Assembly (NCBI GenBank): GCA_910587945.1 | Contig: CAJUNI010000003.1 | Coordinates: forward strand, 25,856 to 89,855 | Direction of reading: 5' to 3' | Source of the DNA: an uncultured Parvibacter sp. | Lineage (GTDB): Bacteria > Actinomycetota > Coriobacteriia > Coriobacteriales > Eggerthellaceae | Length of the DNA stretch: 64,000 nucleotides | Shown here: piece after piece, positions 33,809 to 42,485 of the stretch | Position numbering within the stretch: position 1 is the stretch's first letter | Layout: every line of letters starts with the position of its first letter | Translations under genes and position numbers: made by a program | The notes under the pieces: model-generated | What the model was told of the DNA's origin: nothing | The model's database searches: none | The model's input: the letters and a program-made list of their open reading frames with translations, nothing else

Positions 33809-36800
33809 CTACACGTCGTCTCGACGACGCCGCCAAATGTACACACCAGCGATCAGACCTGCAAGACCGATCACGATGGCCCCGATAGGTAGTGCCACGT
33901 CCAGACCCGTCTTGCCGAATACAGAGCCCTTCGGCTCGCCCGTAGAGGGCATCGGGGTCTCAGGCTCGGGCTCGGGCGTCTCAGGTGGGTTCGCCGTGAC
34001 GTTCACCGTCTGGCCCTCATCGTCGATATCCTCATGGGTCGTCACCTTCACAGGCTCGGACACATCATCACCGATCTCCATCTCACGCCACAGCTGCTCG
34101 AAGGCGACCACATCGAGGTCCATGAGCTCGGACGCATCAAATGTGAAGATGACATCCACCGAGCCTTCGGACGCCGCGGGCACGAACACGGTCTCAGCAG
34201 TGACCACCTCGTCCTTGACGATAAGCGGCTCGCCCGTCTCCTTGTTCATGAGCGTGGCCTTGAGCGTGTACTCCTTACCAGCCACCAGGCCCGTATAGGT
34301 CACGATATCCTTGATGGTGGCCTCAGTGGAGTTCAGCACGTACTTGTCACCGTCGGTGGCATCCGTCGCCGTGGTGCCAATCTTCGGCGTCACGAAGGTG
34401 GCCTGCTCGCGCTCATCGTTGATGTCAAGACCGCCGGCCACAATCTGATTCTCCTTGTCGTGGGTCAGATACACCATCGAGGTGACCTTCTCCGTCGGCA
34501 CGAAGCGGGCATCGAAATCATAGGTGATGTCAACATCCCCAGAGCCAGACTCAGGGGTGAAGGTGGTCTCAGCTGTCACAATACGGTCGGCGATGCCCTC
34601 ATAGGCCGGGTTGGACAGCAGACGGTCAACCGCCTCCTTGTCGTAGGCCACAGGCCAATCGGTGAACTCACCAGCGGCCGGGTCGTAGGCGCCCTCAGCG
34701 CTGCCAATACCGATGGCATTAAACCACTCATCGGCGAACTGCTTGAGCACCTTCTCGTCCACAGGCTTGAACGCATACGGATCATCGTCCGCAGGCGCGT
34801 AGGCCAAGAAGGGCAGACCCGTGTTCGTATCGAACAGCATGCCGTGAACCGTGTACTCGTCACCCTCGACCGCACGCTCGTAGTGGACGGTATCCACCAG
34901 CACGGCCTCAGAATCGGCCACCACAGCCTTGTCATCGAGCCAAGAGCCACGGCTGGTCATGTCAGTGTCGAACACTACAGGCTCCACCGTCACCGTCTGA
35001 CCAGGGTCATCGGGATCCTCATGGTCGGCCACCGGATTGTCAGGCTTACCCGGGTTATCGGGGTACTCATCACCCGTGGACGGGTTGTCAGGGTCAACCG
35101 GACGACCAACGGTCTCATAGGCCACCAGTGTGTAACCGGACAGCAGCGAAGCATCGAAGCGGAACTCAACCTCGAAGGTCCCGTTGGCGTCCTTCGGCGT
35201 AAAAGTAGTCGAACCGGTCACCACATTGCCATCGGCATCGCGCAGCTCGGTCACACCGAAGTCGGTCTTGACCATGAGCTTGCCCCAGCCAACATAGGTC
35301 TTGCCAGGCACCAGGTTACGGTACTCAACAGTGTCGATGAGCACAGCCTCATCATCCACGGCCACGACCTTGCCACCCGTCTTGCCGTCCACCAGCGTGG
35401 TGCCGATCTCAGGCTCGGTAATGAGCAGCGACTGGTTGTAATCGCCCATGTCGCGATGGGACGCAACCAGAGCGCCAGTCTTCACGTCATAGGCCTCCTC
35501 GAAGACCGTAATCTCCTTGCCAGCCAGCTCGCGAGTATCAATACCCTCAAAATGCACGTCCACCGAACCGTTCGGCAGCTTGGCCGTAAAGTCCTGGTAG
35601 AAGTACACCGGTTCACCGTTCTCATCGGTCAGCACCGGACGGGCCTCAGTGTACTTGTCTGCCGTGTAGTAGGTACCCGTCTCCGGGTCGATATCACGGT
35701 ACACCAGCCAGGCCTTCATGCGGTACTGCTTGCCGTTCTCAAACTCGCGATAGGCGACGCGATCAACGAAATGAGACTCGGTATCGGCAGTCACGAAGTG
35801 ATCGCCATCCAGGTCATCGCGGGCCTCAGTGCTGATGGAACGAATGCCCTCGGTCTGGTTGTCTACCGTGCCGAGGTCGTACACGCGGTCAGCCTTCTTC
35901 GAAATCTTGATGTCAGGAACGCTAGCCATGATGAGACCATCGTTCACGCCGCCCTTGACCAGCAGCTCGACCATAGAGTAGCTACCGCCACCGCTGGCGT
36001 AAGGCAGAGCACCCTTGTCATCACGCGGGCCCTTACCCTCAAGCACCTTGTCCACACCGTCAGCACGACCGTAGAACCACAAACCAGCATCAGGATCGAG
36101 CTTGGACGCATCAACGGTGGCCCCACTGGTGTCCAGCGTGTAGTTGCCGTTGGCGTCCTTGACCACCTTGATGCCGCTCACCGCAGCGTCATTGGCGTTG
36201 GTCTTGTAGGTGTGCTTGTTGTAATCCGCCGCGGACTCATAGATGCCGTTGTCACCGGTCACAACCACATGCCACTCACCAGTCTTGGTGTCAATAAGCG
36301 CGAAGGGCACGCCAGCCAGACGCTTCTGAGACTGGTCGACCGTCTTCACAAACTTGAAGTCACCACGGTCAGTGGGGTCGAAGATAGACATCTCACCATT
36401 GTTGGTTGCATCAGCGGGATCCTTCTGATTGGGAACAAGCACATTATGAAACTCATCAGAAGAGAAAACGTTTAACCACTTAATACGCCAACCCTCACCC
36501 TCGTCGACTACAACACGATAGCCCATCAGCTTATCGTTAATCTGATAGCCCTTTGGAGCCTCAACCTCGCGAATGGTAGCCGTGCCAATCGGAATCGAGT
36601 TCACTACAGTACCCACAGGAATGCTTGTAGACACAAAACCAGATTGATGGTCAGCAGCCGTCACCGTATGCTTATACGGCCACGTGCCCGAAGACGGGGC
36701 CCCATACATGTTAACAGCACCAAGCTCGTTCGTCGTCCAGCGGGCCGTTGCGGACGGCGCCTCCCCCGACGCCTTCAGCTCGGCCTCATTCTTATACAAA

Positions 36801-38974
36801 CCCTTGTAGTAGCTGATCTCGAACACGGCACCCTGCAGGCGCGGCATACCAGAGTCATAGCCCGGGCCGAACTCGTCAGATCCCTTGTACACGATGACGC
36901 CAACGGGGTCGTCAACCGGCTCGTCCTCCACCTCAAGCAGCGCCATCTTAGTCTCATCGTCGACATCCTCAGGCGTGATCGTATGTACCGTCGGATCCAA
37001 CTTAGCACCCTTAGGCTGCTGCGTCTCCTTGACGTAATAGGTCTGCTTCTTGAGCATCTTCTCACCCGTGGTAGCGTTGCCATTCTCATCGGTAGTGAGA
37101 ACCACCTGCTCGCCGTCCTTGTTGGTGGCAACCTGGGTGCACTCCTCATCGGTGTAGAAGGTGTACTCAGCACCAGCAAGGCTGTAGTTGTCGTTGCCAT
37201 CGGTGCAAGCAGTATCCGACCAGGACTTCTCCAGATTAACACCAATGTAAGGATCCAGCTTGATCTTGTAAGCACCAAGACCTTGCTGTGAGCCATATAC
37301 AGGAGAATTAAAGGCCATGATGACATAGCTATCATCATCAGCCTTATGAATCACACGACCATAGAGATCCATCCATTTCTGCTTGTCCGCGCCCAGCTCA
37401 TAATCATTGGTGTCATTACTAAAGCTACCGTGACCACAATAAAGAGTCAGCCAACCACCAAACGCGTTCCACGCATCGCTAGACAGATCCAGCTGCTTGC
37501 CCGCCCCAGTGGTTACTGTGCAATTGGGACTCGTAATCGACCGGCCACTTTCCTTCGTGGCATCACTCGACCACACCCAAGTACCCCACAACTCGGGATG
37601 GCCTTCAACAAGATGTTCCTTACCAATACCATCAGTCCACGTATCAGCACCAATCGCCTCAAATGTTAGCGAGAAATCATCCTCTCCACGAGACTCATAA
37701 AATGCTGTATGCCACTTAGTGAAAACTTCGCTCTTAGTTCCGCCTGGATTAAAAGTGACCATATATTGGCCTGCAGACCAAGTAGCTTCAGAATGGAAGT
37801 AACCTTCATAAGTGAAGCCCATACCCACATACAGTTTATCGGGATCAACATCGAGGCCAACCTCAGAAATAGCGTTGACCTGATCAGGCGTGTAATAGTA
37901 CCAATCGCCTACATGCGTCCCTTTGGCATAAGCAAGATTTGCCTCATTGCCCGATCGCATACCGTTATCATTGATTTTGATATCTACTGAAGACACATTG
38001 TAAGCCGACACACCGAGCAAAAGAACTCCAGTTTCAGGATTATAAACTGCCTGTGCACCTTCCGCACCAGACTCCTCAAACTCCTCGGGACTCTGCAGAT
38101 ACAAAGGCGTATCAGATCCATTGATACGAACCTCCAAACAAGACAGGTCAAGATTCTCTGCCGTACCCACGGTAGCCACTGGAATCTGCATCAACGTGTC
38201 CATAGTATCAAAAAACTGATACTGGGACTTATTAGGCGCAGTTACACCCTTATGTTGATTGTCGATTATCACATCAACAGCCTTTTTCATTGCATTCTCA
38301 TCAGTGAAATCAACCGCATGAAGAATCTGCACTTTGATGACAACCCCGATCTCAGGGTCCACATAGTTCTTTCTGTATTCAGGATCTACTTGGAGTGTCT
38401 TAGGAATGTAAATAAGACCTTTCGATGCATCATAGCGCACCTGATCATTGAGCATGTAAGGATGCTCTTCATTATTTACATACACATCGATATCCAATGG
38501 CTCCGATACACCAGTCAACTGCGGCGTATCGAGAAAACCGACGAGCCAGTTCTCGTCGCCAACATCATATAGATCAATAAACGAGGGGATAGTGTGCACC
38601 ATAGCCTGGGGCGCCTTTTTCCAGATCTCATCAATGTCCCACATATCCCCGATCTCAGCCTTATCGGCCATTGTGTAGTTGACCATAAGATCAGAGACCT
38701 TAGTCATGCCCCCAGTCATATCCAGCTGTGGGATCTCAGCTGATTCGTTTGTGGCAGACATGGCAGTCGAGCCATCAGCAAGACTATCTGCGATGTAATC
38801 CTTGATGTCAGGGTAGATCTCCCCTTCACCCTCGTTCGCATAAGCGTCTACCGGCCAGATGATGCTCGGCAGCGCTCCTGCTGGCACCAACGAGATCGCC
38901 AGGGCGAGGACAAGTGCAATGCGCCCCAGCACCCCCTTGACACCTTTCGTGTGAACAGATGCACAATTTCCCAT
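33809..38974 (-). CDS. Giant SpaA/T-Q ester-domain surface adhesin (1721 aa)
   Basis: The start at 38974 (MGNCASVHTKGV) gives a signal peptide (about 13-45). An N-terminal region includes LTLYCGHG (about 500), possibly a thioester-type adhesion domain. Cna_B/SpaA-like domains follow near 575, 685 and 870 (YSLAGAEYTFYTDEECT, RLQGAVFEISYYKG, RLAGVPFALIDTKTG). From about 1030 there are repeated ester-bond (VaFE) modules with ends such as EDPDDPGQTVTV and EDIDDEGQTVNV. The C-terminus has MPSTG, then FGKTG, a TM span and RRRR, a non-canonical sorting signal. Such stalks carry covalent intramolecular cross-links and would project from the wall; in a conjugative element they may promote aggregation. 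Confidence 0.85.
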   Translation of the reverse strand: MGNCASVHTKGVKGVLGRIALVLALAISLVPAGALPSIIWPVDAYANEGEGEIYPDIKDYIADSLADGSTAMSATNESAEIPQLDMTGGMTKVSDLMVNYTMADKAEIGDMWDIDEIWKKAPQAMVHTIPSFIDLYDVGDENWLVGFLDTPQLTGVSEPLDIDVYVNNEEHPYMLNDQVRYDASKGLIYIPKTLQVDPEYRKNYVDPEIGVVIKVQILHAVDFTDENAMKKAVDVIIDNQHKGVTAPNKSQYQFFDTMDTLMQIPVATVGTAENLDLSCLEVRINGSDTPLYLQSPEEFEESGAEGAQAVYNPETGVLLLGVSAYNVSSVDIKINDNGMRSGNEANLAYAKGTHVGDWYYYTPDQVNAISEVGLDVDPDKLYVGMGFTYEGYFHSEATWSAGQYMVTFNPGGTKSEVFTKWHTAFYESRGEDDFSLTFEAIGADTWTDGIGKEHLVEGHPELWGTWVWSSDATKESGRSITSPNCTVTTGAGKQLDLSSDAWNAFGGWLTLYCGHGSFSNDTNDYELGADKQKWMDLYGRVIHKADDDSYVIMAFNSPVYGSQQGLGAYKIKLDPYIGVNLEKSWSDTACTDGNDNYSLAGAEYTFYTDEECTQVATNKDGEQVVLTTDENGNATTGEKMLKKQTYYVKETQQPKGAKLDPTVHTITPEDVDDETKMALLEVEDEPVDDPVGVIVYKGSDEFGPGYDSGMPRLQGAVFEISYYKGLYKNEAELKASGEAPSATARWTTNELGAVNMYGAPSSGTWPYKHTVTAADHQSGFVSTSIPVGTVVNSIPIGTATIREVEAPKGYQINDKLMGYRVVVDEGEGWRIKWLNVFSSDEFHNVLVPNQKDPADATNNGEMSIFDPTDRGDFKFVKTVDQSQKRLAGVPFALIDTKTGEWHVVVTGDNGIYESAADYNKHTYKTNANDAAVSGIKVVKDANGNYTLDTSGATVDASKLDPDAGLWFYGRADGVDKVLEGKGPRDDKGALPYASGGGSYSMVELLVKGGVNDGLIMASVPDIKISKKADRVYDLGTVDNQTEGIRSISTEARDDLDGDHFVTADTESHFVDRVAYREFENGKQYRMKAWLVYRDIDPETGTYYTADKYTEARPVLTDENGEPVYFYQDFTAKLPNGSVDVHFEGIDTRELAGKEITVFEEAYDVKTGALVASHRDMGDYNQSLLITEPEIGTTLVDGKTGGKVVAVDDEAVLIDTVEYRNLVPGKTYVGWGKLMVKTDFGVTELRDADGNVVTGSTTFTPKDANGTFEVEFRFDASLLSGYTLVAYETVGRPVDPDNPSTGDEYPDNPGKPDNPVADHEDPDDPGQTVTVEPVVFDTDMTSRGSWLDDKAVVADSEAVLVDTVHYERAVEGDEYTVHGMLFDTNTGLPFLAYAPADDDPYAFKPVDEKVLKQFADEWFNAIGIGSAEGAYDPAAGEFTDWPVAYDKEAVDRLLSNPAYEGIADRIVTAETTFTPESGSGDVDITYDFDARFVPTEKVTSMVYLTHDKENQIVAGGLDINDEREQATFVTPKIGTTATDATDGDKYVLNSTEATIKDIVTYTGLVAGKEYTLKATLMNKETGEPLIVKDEVVTAETVFVPAASEGSVDVIFTFDASELMDLDVVAFEQLWREMEIGDDVSEPVKVTTHEDIDDEGQTVNVTANPPETPEPEPETPMPSTGEPKGSVFGKTGLDVALPIGAIVIGLAGLIAGVYIWRRRRDDV

Positions 38975-39062
38975 GTGACGGCACCGTCCTCTCTCAAACT
39001 TCCCCATCGAATACAAGCCGAGGCCGCATGTCCCCATGCGACCTCAGACATTCCTGATGGAA

Positions 39063-39071
39063 AGTATACCA
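39063..39071 (-). promoter_or_regulatory. Extended -10 promoter for the giant adhesin
   Basis: TGGTATACT on the minus strand lies about 90 nt upstream of the 38974 start and only about 20 nt past the IS left-end hairpin, so the insertion may have replaced any natural -35. Confidence 0.5.
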
Positions 39072-39125
39072 CAGATTTAACAGCGAGAAAGCCACGTAGT
39101 TTCAACTACGTGGATGAATCGGCCC

Positions 39126-39268
39126 TCACAAACCCTGGCTCTTCACATACTGAATTGCAGTTTCTTCTGAGATGCATCCCAGTGTGCTGACGAAGTAACC
39201 CTTCGTCCAAATGATCTTCTTTTTCCAAAAGAACTTCGACAGCTCGTCAGCACACTGGGATGCGAATA
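39126..39268 (-). pseudogene. tnpA (Y1 transposase) 3' fragment
   Basis: The minus strand encodes ELSKFFWKKKIIWTKGYFVS then TLGCISEETAIQYVKSQGL, the conserved C-terminal end of IS200/IS605 TnpA. The HUH motif and most of the protein are missing. Confidence 0.8.
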
Positions 39269-39387
39269 ACATCAAAGTAGGGCAGGAACTGTCCGAATTT
39301 ACGCTTGTGGAGAGTGCTTTCCCTGCTCATGATCGTGAGATCATGGATAAATGGCGCTCGATGAAGCAAGAAGCCACGTTGCTTTAG
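39262..39387 (+). pseudogene. tnpB 3' fragment, second copy
   Basis: It encodes DANNIKVGQELSEF to KQEATLL, matching the end of the 25484-25730 copy with a few substitutions (for example LVES for LMES and AHDRE for ARDRK). The RuvC and zinc-finger residues are absent. Confidence 0.8.
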
Positions 39388-39399
39388 CTGCGTGGTAGT

Positions 39400-41124
39400 T
39401 CACTCCCACTGAACCGGGTTCAGCCGCTCACCAACGGACGCCAACTCTTTATCCCGTTTCGACATAATCGACCCGTCCAGATCCTCAGACTGCGGCACGT
39501 CTGCTCGCAACACATCGGTGTTCGTCCTCCCGAGCACCACCGCGGTATCCACCTTCGTGTTCAACGCAAACCCACCTGATGGCGCCACCTCTCGCACCCA
39601 GTACGTCCCCGGATTGAGCCTGTCAATGAACACACGGCCATTCCCGTCGGTCACCCCTTCACCAACCTTCACGGTGCACGCCTCATCGGCAAAAACCTCG
39701 TACCGCGCCCCAGCCAGTGTGTAGCACCCGTTCTGGCCGAGCTGCGACACCCGATCATTGGCGCTCGACCCGATGATGGTCAACGACCCGTACCAAGCCT
39801 TGCCCCACACTGTGTTGGTCTCACGGCTGGTGCTGTTTACCACGCCCACGGCCTTGTTCGAGAACTTCCAATACGAACCTCCGTTCGCATGACCCTCGGT
39901 TGCATACCCACTGAAATCAGCATCAGTCCTCACCTTGGCTGTGATATCGACCCGATAGGTGCCGCCTGACGAGTTCGGCGTCTTATGCGACACTGTAATG
40001 GTCTGCCCGCTCTTCGTCACATTGAACCGACTCGTCACATCCGTGTCCGCGGCAGTCGCCGCGTCCCTGAGCTTCACGACCTTAACAACTGCACTACTCG
40101 CATCCAAACACCGATCCAACGTATCAGTCCACTTCACTTGCTGGGTTGCCACATTGGCCGGTGCATAAGGCACGAACTGGTTGACCGTAAACTTGACCTG
40201 CTCGCCAAGCCCCACAGGCTCAGTCGTCTCCACAGTCTTCGTCGGCGTGCCAATATAGTCATCGGGATAATGAGTCACATCAGTGGTCAGCGTCGTGCCG
40301 CATCCGCGGCCCTGCCACTGCATGGAAAACGACCCATTCACCGTCTTGGCCGCCACACCGCACTCGAAATTGAATGTATTGGTAACGGCCCAATCAGGAT
40401 CATCACTGTAAGTATTCCCGCTGATCTTAAGAACGCTGTCTTGTTTGATCCAGGCATCCCCGCTCCAACCGCTCTGGAACGTCACACCCTCCGACAGACC
40501 GTCCCAAGAAAATTCCAGGTCATCAACGATCATGACATACGGAACGCTCACGACCCTGTCCGTGCCCGTATAGAACAACTCGATCTTCCAATCGCTCCAT
40601 ACCTTCACAAACCCGTGGTTAGCCGTACCCTGGTACCAATCACTGCCACCATCCAGCGACGCAGCGAACGTGAAGAAATCAGGACCGCCGTCATAGGCCC
40701 CCACAAACGTCACTGCCCCTGAATGACCATCTTCATACGCGACCCTCACGTTGGTGCATGTCATGCGCATATCAATACGCTCGCCATACACCGTCTGCCC
40801 TGCATTGCGCCAGAAATACGAGCAGGGGTTGGCGTGATTTCCCGCACCAGAGACTTTAACGGCCTTCAACACCCGATCGTTGTTTGTGCTTGCACCGCCC
40901 GTAGCCTTGTTCACCATAGTCGCCTGTGAGGCCCCGTTTACCGTCACCGTGAGGTTTGAATGCCGCACATTGTCCAAATACACACCACCCATGGGAACAT
41001 CGCTGATGCTCGCCACACGATTGTTCGTAAGTGCCCACGCCTGCCCCGCACTGACGCACAAAAGACCTGCTGTGAGCAGCAGTACCAAAAGCATACTTAG
41101 GCCTGCACATTTAGTTCGACTCAT
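39400..41124 (-). CDS. SpaA-type pilin/adhesin, 3'-truncated by the IS relic
   Basis: The start at 41124 (MSRTKCAGLSM) gives a signal peptide (about 5-30). An N-terminal adhesion-like region (about 35-290) precedes an isopeptide-forming domain of fimbrial D2 type (about 295-420, e.g. QVKWTDTLDRCLDASSAVVK). A Cna_B/SpaA domain (about 470-545, YTLAGARYEVFADEACT) follows. The protein ends NPVQWE at a TGA inside the IS right end, with no LPxTG, hydrophobic span or basic tail, so it can be secreted but not sorted to the wall. The promoter upstream contains a homopolymer tract. Confidence 0.8.
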   Translation of the reverse strand: MSRTKCAGLSMLLVLLLTAGLLCVSAGQAWALTNNRVASISDVPMGGVYLDNVRHSNLTVTVNGASQATMVNKATGGASTNNDRVLKAVKVSGAGNHANPCSYFWRNAGQTVYGERIDMRMTCTNVRVAYEDGHSGAVTFVGAYDGGPDFFTFAASLDGGSDWYQGTANHGFVKVWSDWKIELFYTGTDRVVSVPYVMIVDDLEFSWDGLSEGVTFQSGWSGDAWIKQDSVLKISGNTYSDDPDWAVTNTFNFECGVAAKTVNGSFSMQWQGRGCGTTLTTDVTHYPDDYIGTPTKTVETTEPVGLGEQVKFTVNQFVPYAPANVATQQVKWTDTLDRCLDASSAVVKVVKLRDAATAADTDVTSRFNVTKSGQTITVSHKTPNSSGGTYRVDITAKVRTDADFSGYATEGHANGGSYWKFSNKAVGVVNSTSRETNTVWGKAWYGSLTIIGSSANDRVSQLGQNGCYTLAGARYEVFADEACTVKVGEGVTDGNGRVFIDRLNPGTYWVREVAPSGGFALNTKVDTAVVLGRTNTDVLRADVPQSEDLDGSIMSKRDKELASVGERLNPVQWE

Positions 41125-41157
41125 CCTGACACCCCATTTCCTCGTCTGCATCCACCC

Positions 41158-41186
41158 ATTATCGCCCAAAATAGGGGGGGGGGCAA
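41158..41186 (-). promoter_or_regulatory. Adhesin promoter with a 10-nt poly-C/G tract in the spacer
   Basis: On the minus strand TTGCCC (41186-41181), a 17-bp spacer that begins with seven of ten consecutive C residues (plus-strand G10 at 41174-41183), and GATAAT (41163-41158) form a promoter about 30 nt ahead of the 41124 start. Slippage in the tract would alter the spacer and so switch expression, as known for some phase-variable surface genes. Confidence 0.65.
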
Positions 41187-41251
41187 GGGCGCCATCTGCG
41201 AAATCCCGCATGCGCGGGATGGTGTGCGCTCATGACACCCCATCATCCTGC

Positions 41252-41257
41252 TACAAT
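41252..41257 (+). promoter_or_regulatory. -10 element for the 41299 gene
   Basis: TACAAT on the plus strand, 42 nt upstream of the 41299 ATG; no clear -35. A GAGAGGA ribosome site lies about 12 nt before the start. Confidence 0.35.
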
Positions 41258-41298
41258 CAACCTCGTCCCTGAAACCAAAGAGAGAGGATATTATCATT

Positions 41299-41931
41299 AT
41301 GGCAAGCGAAATGACCCTCATGGCCCAAGAACTGTACGAGGCCATGACCACAAAACCATCGATGAAGGGCCAAGTGCTGCCTCCTGAGGTGGCCCAACGT
41401 ACTGTCGAACGCATCTTCAGCGCTATGTCCGGCTACGTCAACCGCGTCATCCAGTTCGAAACCACCGTGCCCATGCTTCGTTTGCGCTACGAGGGTGAGG
41501 ACTTCCGCGACCACTTCGCCGCCGTAGATCGCCACCGCCATGACGCCCACGACCTGGCCGTCACTGCAGTTTGCCAGGGCAACCGCTACGCGCAGCACTA
41601 TGGCGTCCAATCCTGCCTGCCCGACATTGGCACCGAGGCCACCCCTGATGTCATCTCCAACCCCAATGTGCGCACCCTTGTGGCCGACTACTGCGGCCGC
41701 TACGCCACCGAGACCTTCTTAAACCGCGACCAGCCGGCCCCGGCCAAGCCTAAAACCCTCGTAGCCAACAAAAGCCTCACCCAAGAACCCCATCTTGACG
41801 AGGCCGTCGCCCGGGCCAACCGCATGCCCTACAACGAGCCTGTGCCACTTAAAACCGAGCGCATGCCCATCGACGACTCCCGCATCAAATTTACCGACAA
41901 CGGCCCTGAAACGGGCCTCACAACTCCTTAG
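41299..41931 (+). CDS. Hypothetical protein, 210 aa
   Basis: The soluble protein starts MASEMTLMAQELYEAM behind AGAGGA. Its N-terminal 135 residues look helical and globular; the C-terminal 70 are Pro/Glu-rich and probably extended. It is followed after 18 nt by a second unknown gene with its own AAAGGAA site, so the two form an operon that ends at the 42314 stem-loop. I do not recognise the family. Confidence 0.75.
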   Translation: MASEMTLMAQELYEAMTTKPSMKGQVLPPEVAQRTVERIFSAMSGYVNRVIQFETTVPMLRLRYEGEDFRDHFAAVDRHRHDAHDLAVTAVCQGNRYAQHYGVQSCLPDIGTEATPDVISNPNVRTLVADYCGRYATETFLNRDQPAPAKPKTLVANKSLTQEPHLDEAVARANRMPYNEPVPLKTERMPIDDSRIKFTDNGPETGLTTP

Positions 41932-41949
41932 AAAGGAAATTCCCCGCTC

Positions 41950-42306
41950 ATGATACGCCTCACTGAAACCTCTCGCTTCGAACTCGGCCCCAACGAAGAG
42001 GAAATCATCTACGGTGTCACCCCCGTCTATGGTGAAACCAACTTCGGCACCTGGGAGATAGTTGTCCACACCGGCGCCGCGGGTGAACCTGCAAGCATCG
42101 ACATCGCCGCATCCACCGCTCAGGATGACTACCTGCGTGCCGCCTGCCTTGCCCAGCCGAACAAGCCGGCCAACTGGCTCATCAAGATTTCCCTCCGCTT
42201 CGCAACTGTCAACACACCCAACGACATGCGCGAACTCGCTACCGCAGCCAAGCATCTTGCTGACATCTGCGAAAAGGTGCAGGACGAGATCATCCCGCAT
42301 CTTTAA
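41950..42306 (+). CDS. Hypothetical protein, 118 aa
   Basis: The soluble acidic protein starts MIRLTETSRFELGPNEEE with AAAGGAA upstream. It has a predicted beta-rich N-terminal half and a helical C-terminal end (MRELATAAKHLADICEKVQD). It is co-transcribed with the 41299 gene. No family is recognised. Confidence 0.7.
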   Translation: MIRLTETSRFELGPNEEEIIYGVTPVYGETNFGTWEIVVHTGAAGEPASIDIAASTAQDDYLRAACLAQPNKPANWLIKISLRFATVNTPNDMRELATAAKHLADICEKVQDEIIPHL

Positions 42307-42313
42307 GCCTCGA

Positions 42314-42347
42314 CACCATGCCCCACACTACCATGTGGGGCATGGTG
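42314..42347 (+). terminator. Terminator-like 14-bp perfect stem
   Basis: CACCATGCCCCACA (42314-42327) pairs with TGTGGGGCATGGTG (42334-42347), followed by TTCTCACTG. The U-tract is weak but the stem is very stable. It closes the 41299-42306 operon. Confidence 0.65.
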
Positions 42348-42367
42348 TTCTCACTGTTAGATTTTAT

Positions 42368-42451
42368 GTGGATGTCGAACCCGAGCTGTGCCCGCTCATC
42401 AACCCTGAAACAAGACTGCCCACCTCGGTGCGCACCAACGACATGCTCTAA
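42368..42451 (+). pseudogene. Short coding remnant (27 codons)
   Basis: VDVEPELCPLINPETRLPTS and VRTNDML then stop read like protein sequence. No ribosome site or ATG precedes them and the frame closes shortly upstream. It is probably the 3' end of a lost gene, directly followed by a terminator. Low confidence. Confidence 0.3.
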
Positions 42452-42455
42452 AACA

Positions 42456-42485
42456 GCCCCTCTAATGAGGGGCCGTTTTTTTTTC
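42456..42485 (+). terminator. Bidirectional terminator
   Basis: GCCCCTC (42456-42462) and GAGGGGC (42467-42473) are followed by CG and a long T run on the plus strand. On the minus strand TGTTTTA follows. It ends both the plus-strand remnant and the converging GH3 pseudogene. Confidence 0.85.

Larger units (their letters stand above)
39092..39403. mobile_element. Internally deleted IS200/IS605-family element
   Basis: The left-end hairpin is a perfect 22-nt palindrome, CCACGTAGTT-tc-AACTACGTGG (39092-39113). A tnpA 3' fragment on the minus strand (39126-39268) and a tnpB 3' fragment on the plus strand (39262-39387) follow. The right-end hairpin is CCACG (39374-39378)/CGTGG (39391-39395), with the end at about 39403. 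The two gene fragments meet at GGATGC, which also occurs at the matching place in the tnpB copy at 25484-25730, so a microhomology deletion removed the middle. The result is a 0.3-kb derivative with both ends that might be moved in trans. Confidence 0.85.

Noticed and set aside
34034-36475. 813-codon plus-strand open frame
   Set aside because: Antisense to the giant adhesin; composition (His, Arg, Val, Leu rich) and lack of start signals show it is not a gene.
42062-42451. 129-codon plus-strand open frame over the 41950 gene and its terminator
   Set aside because: It crosses a strong stem-loop and overlaps a better gene; only its last 27 codons look protein-like and are listed as a remnant.
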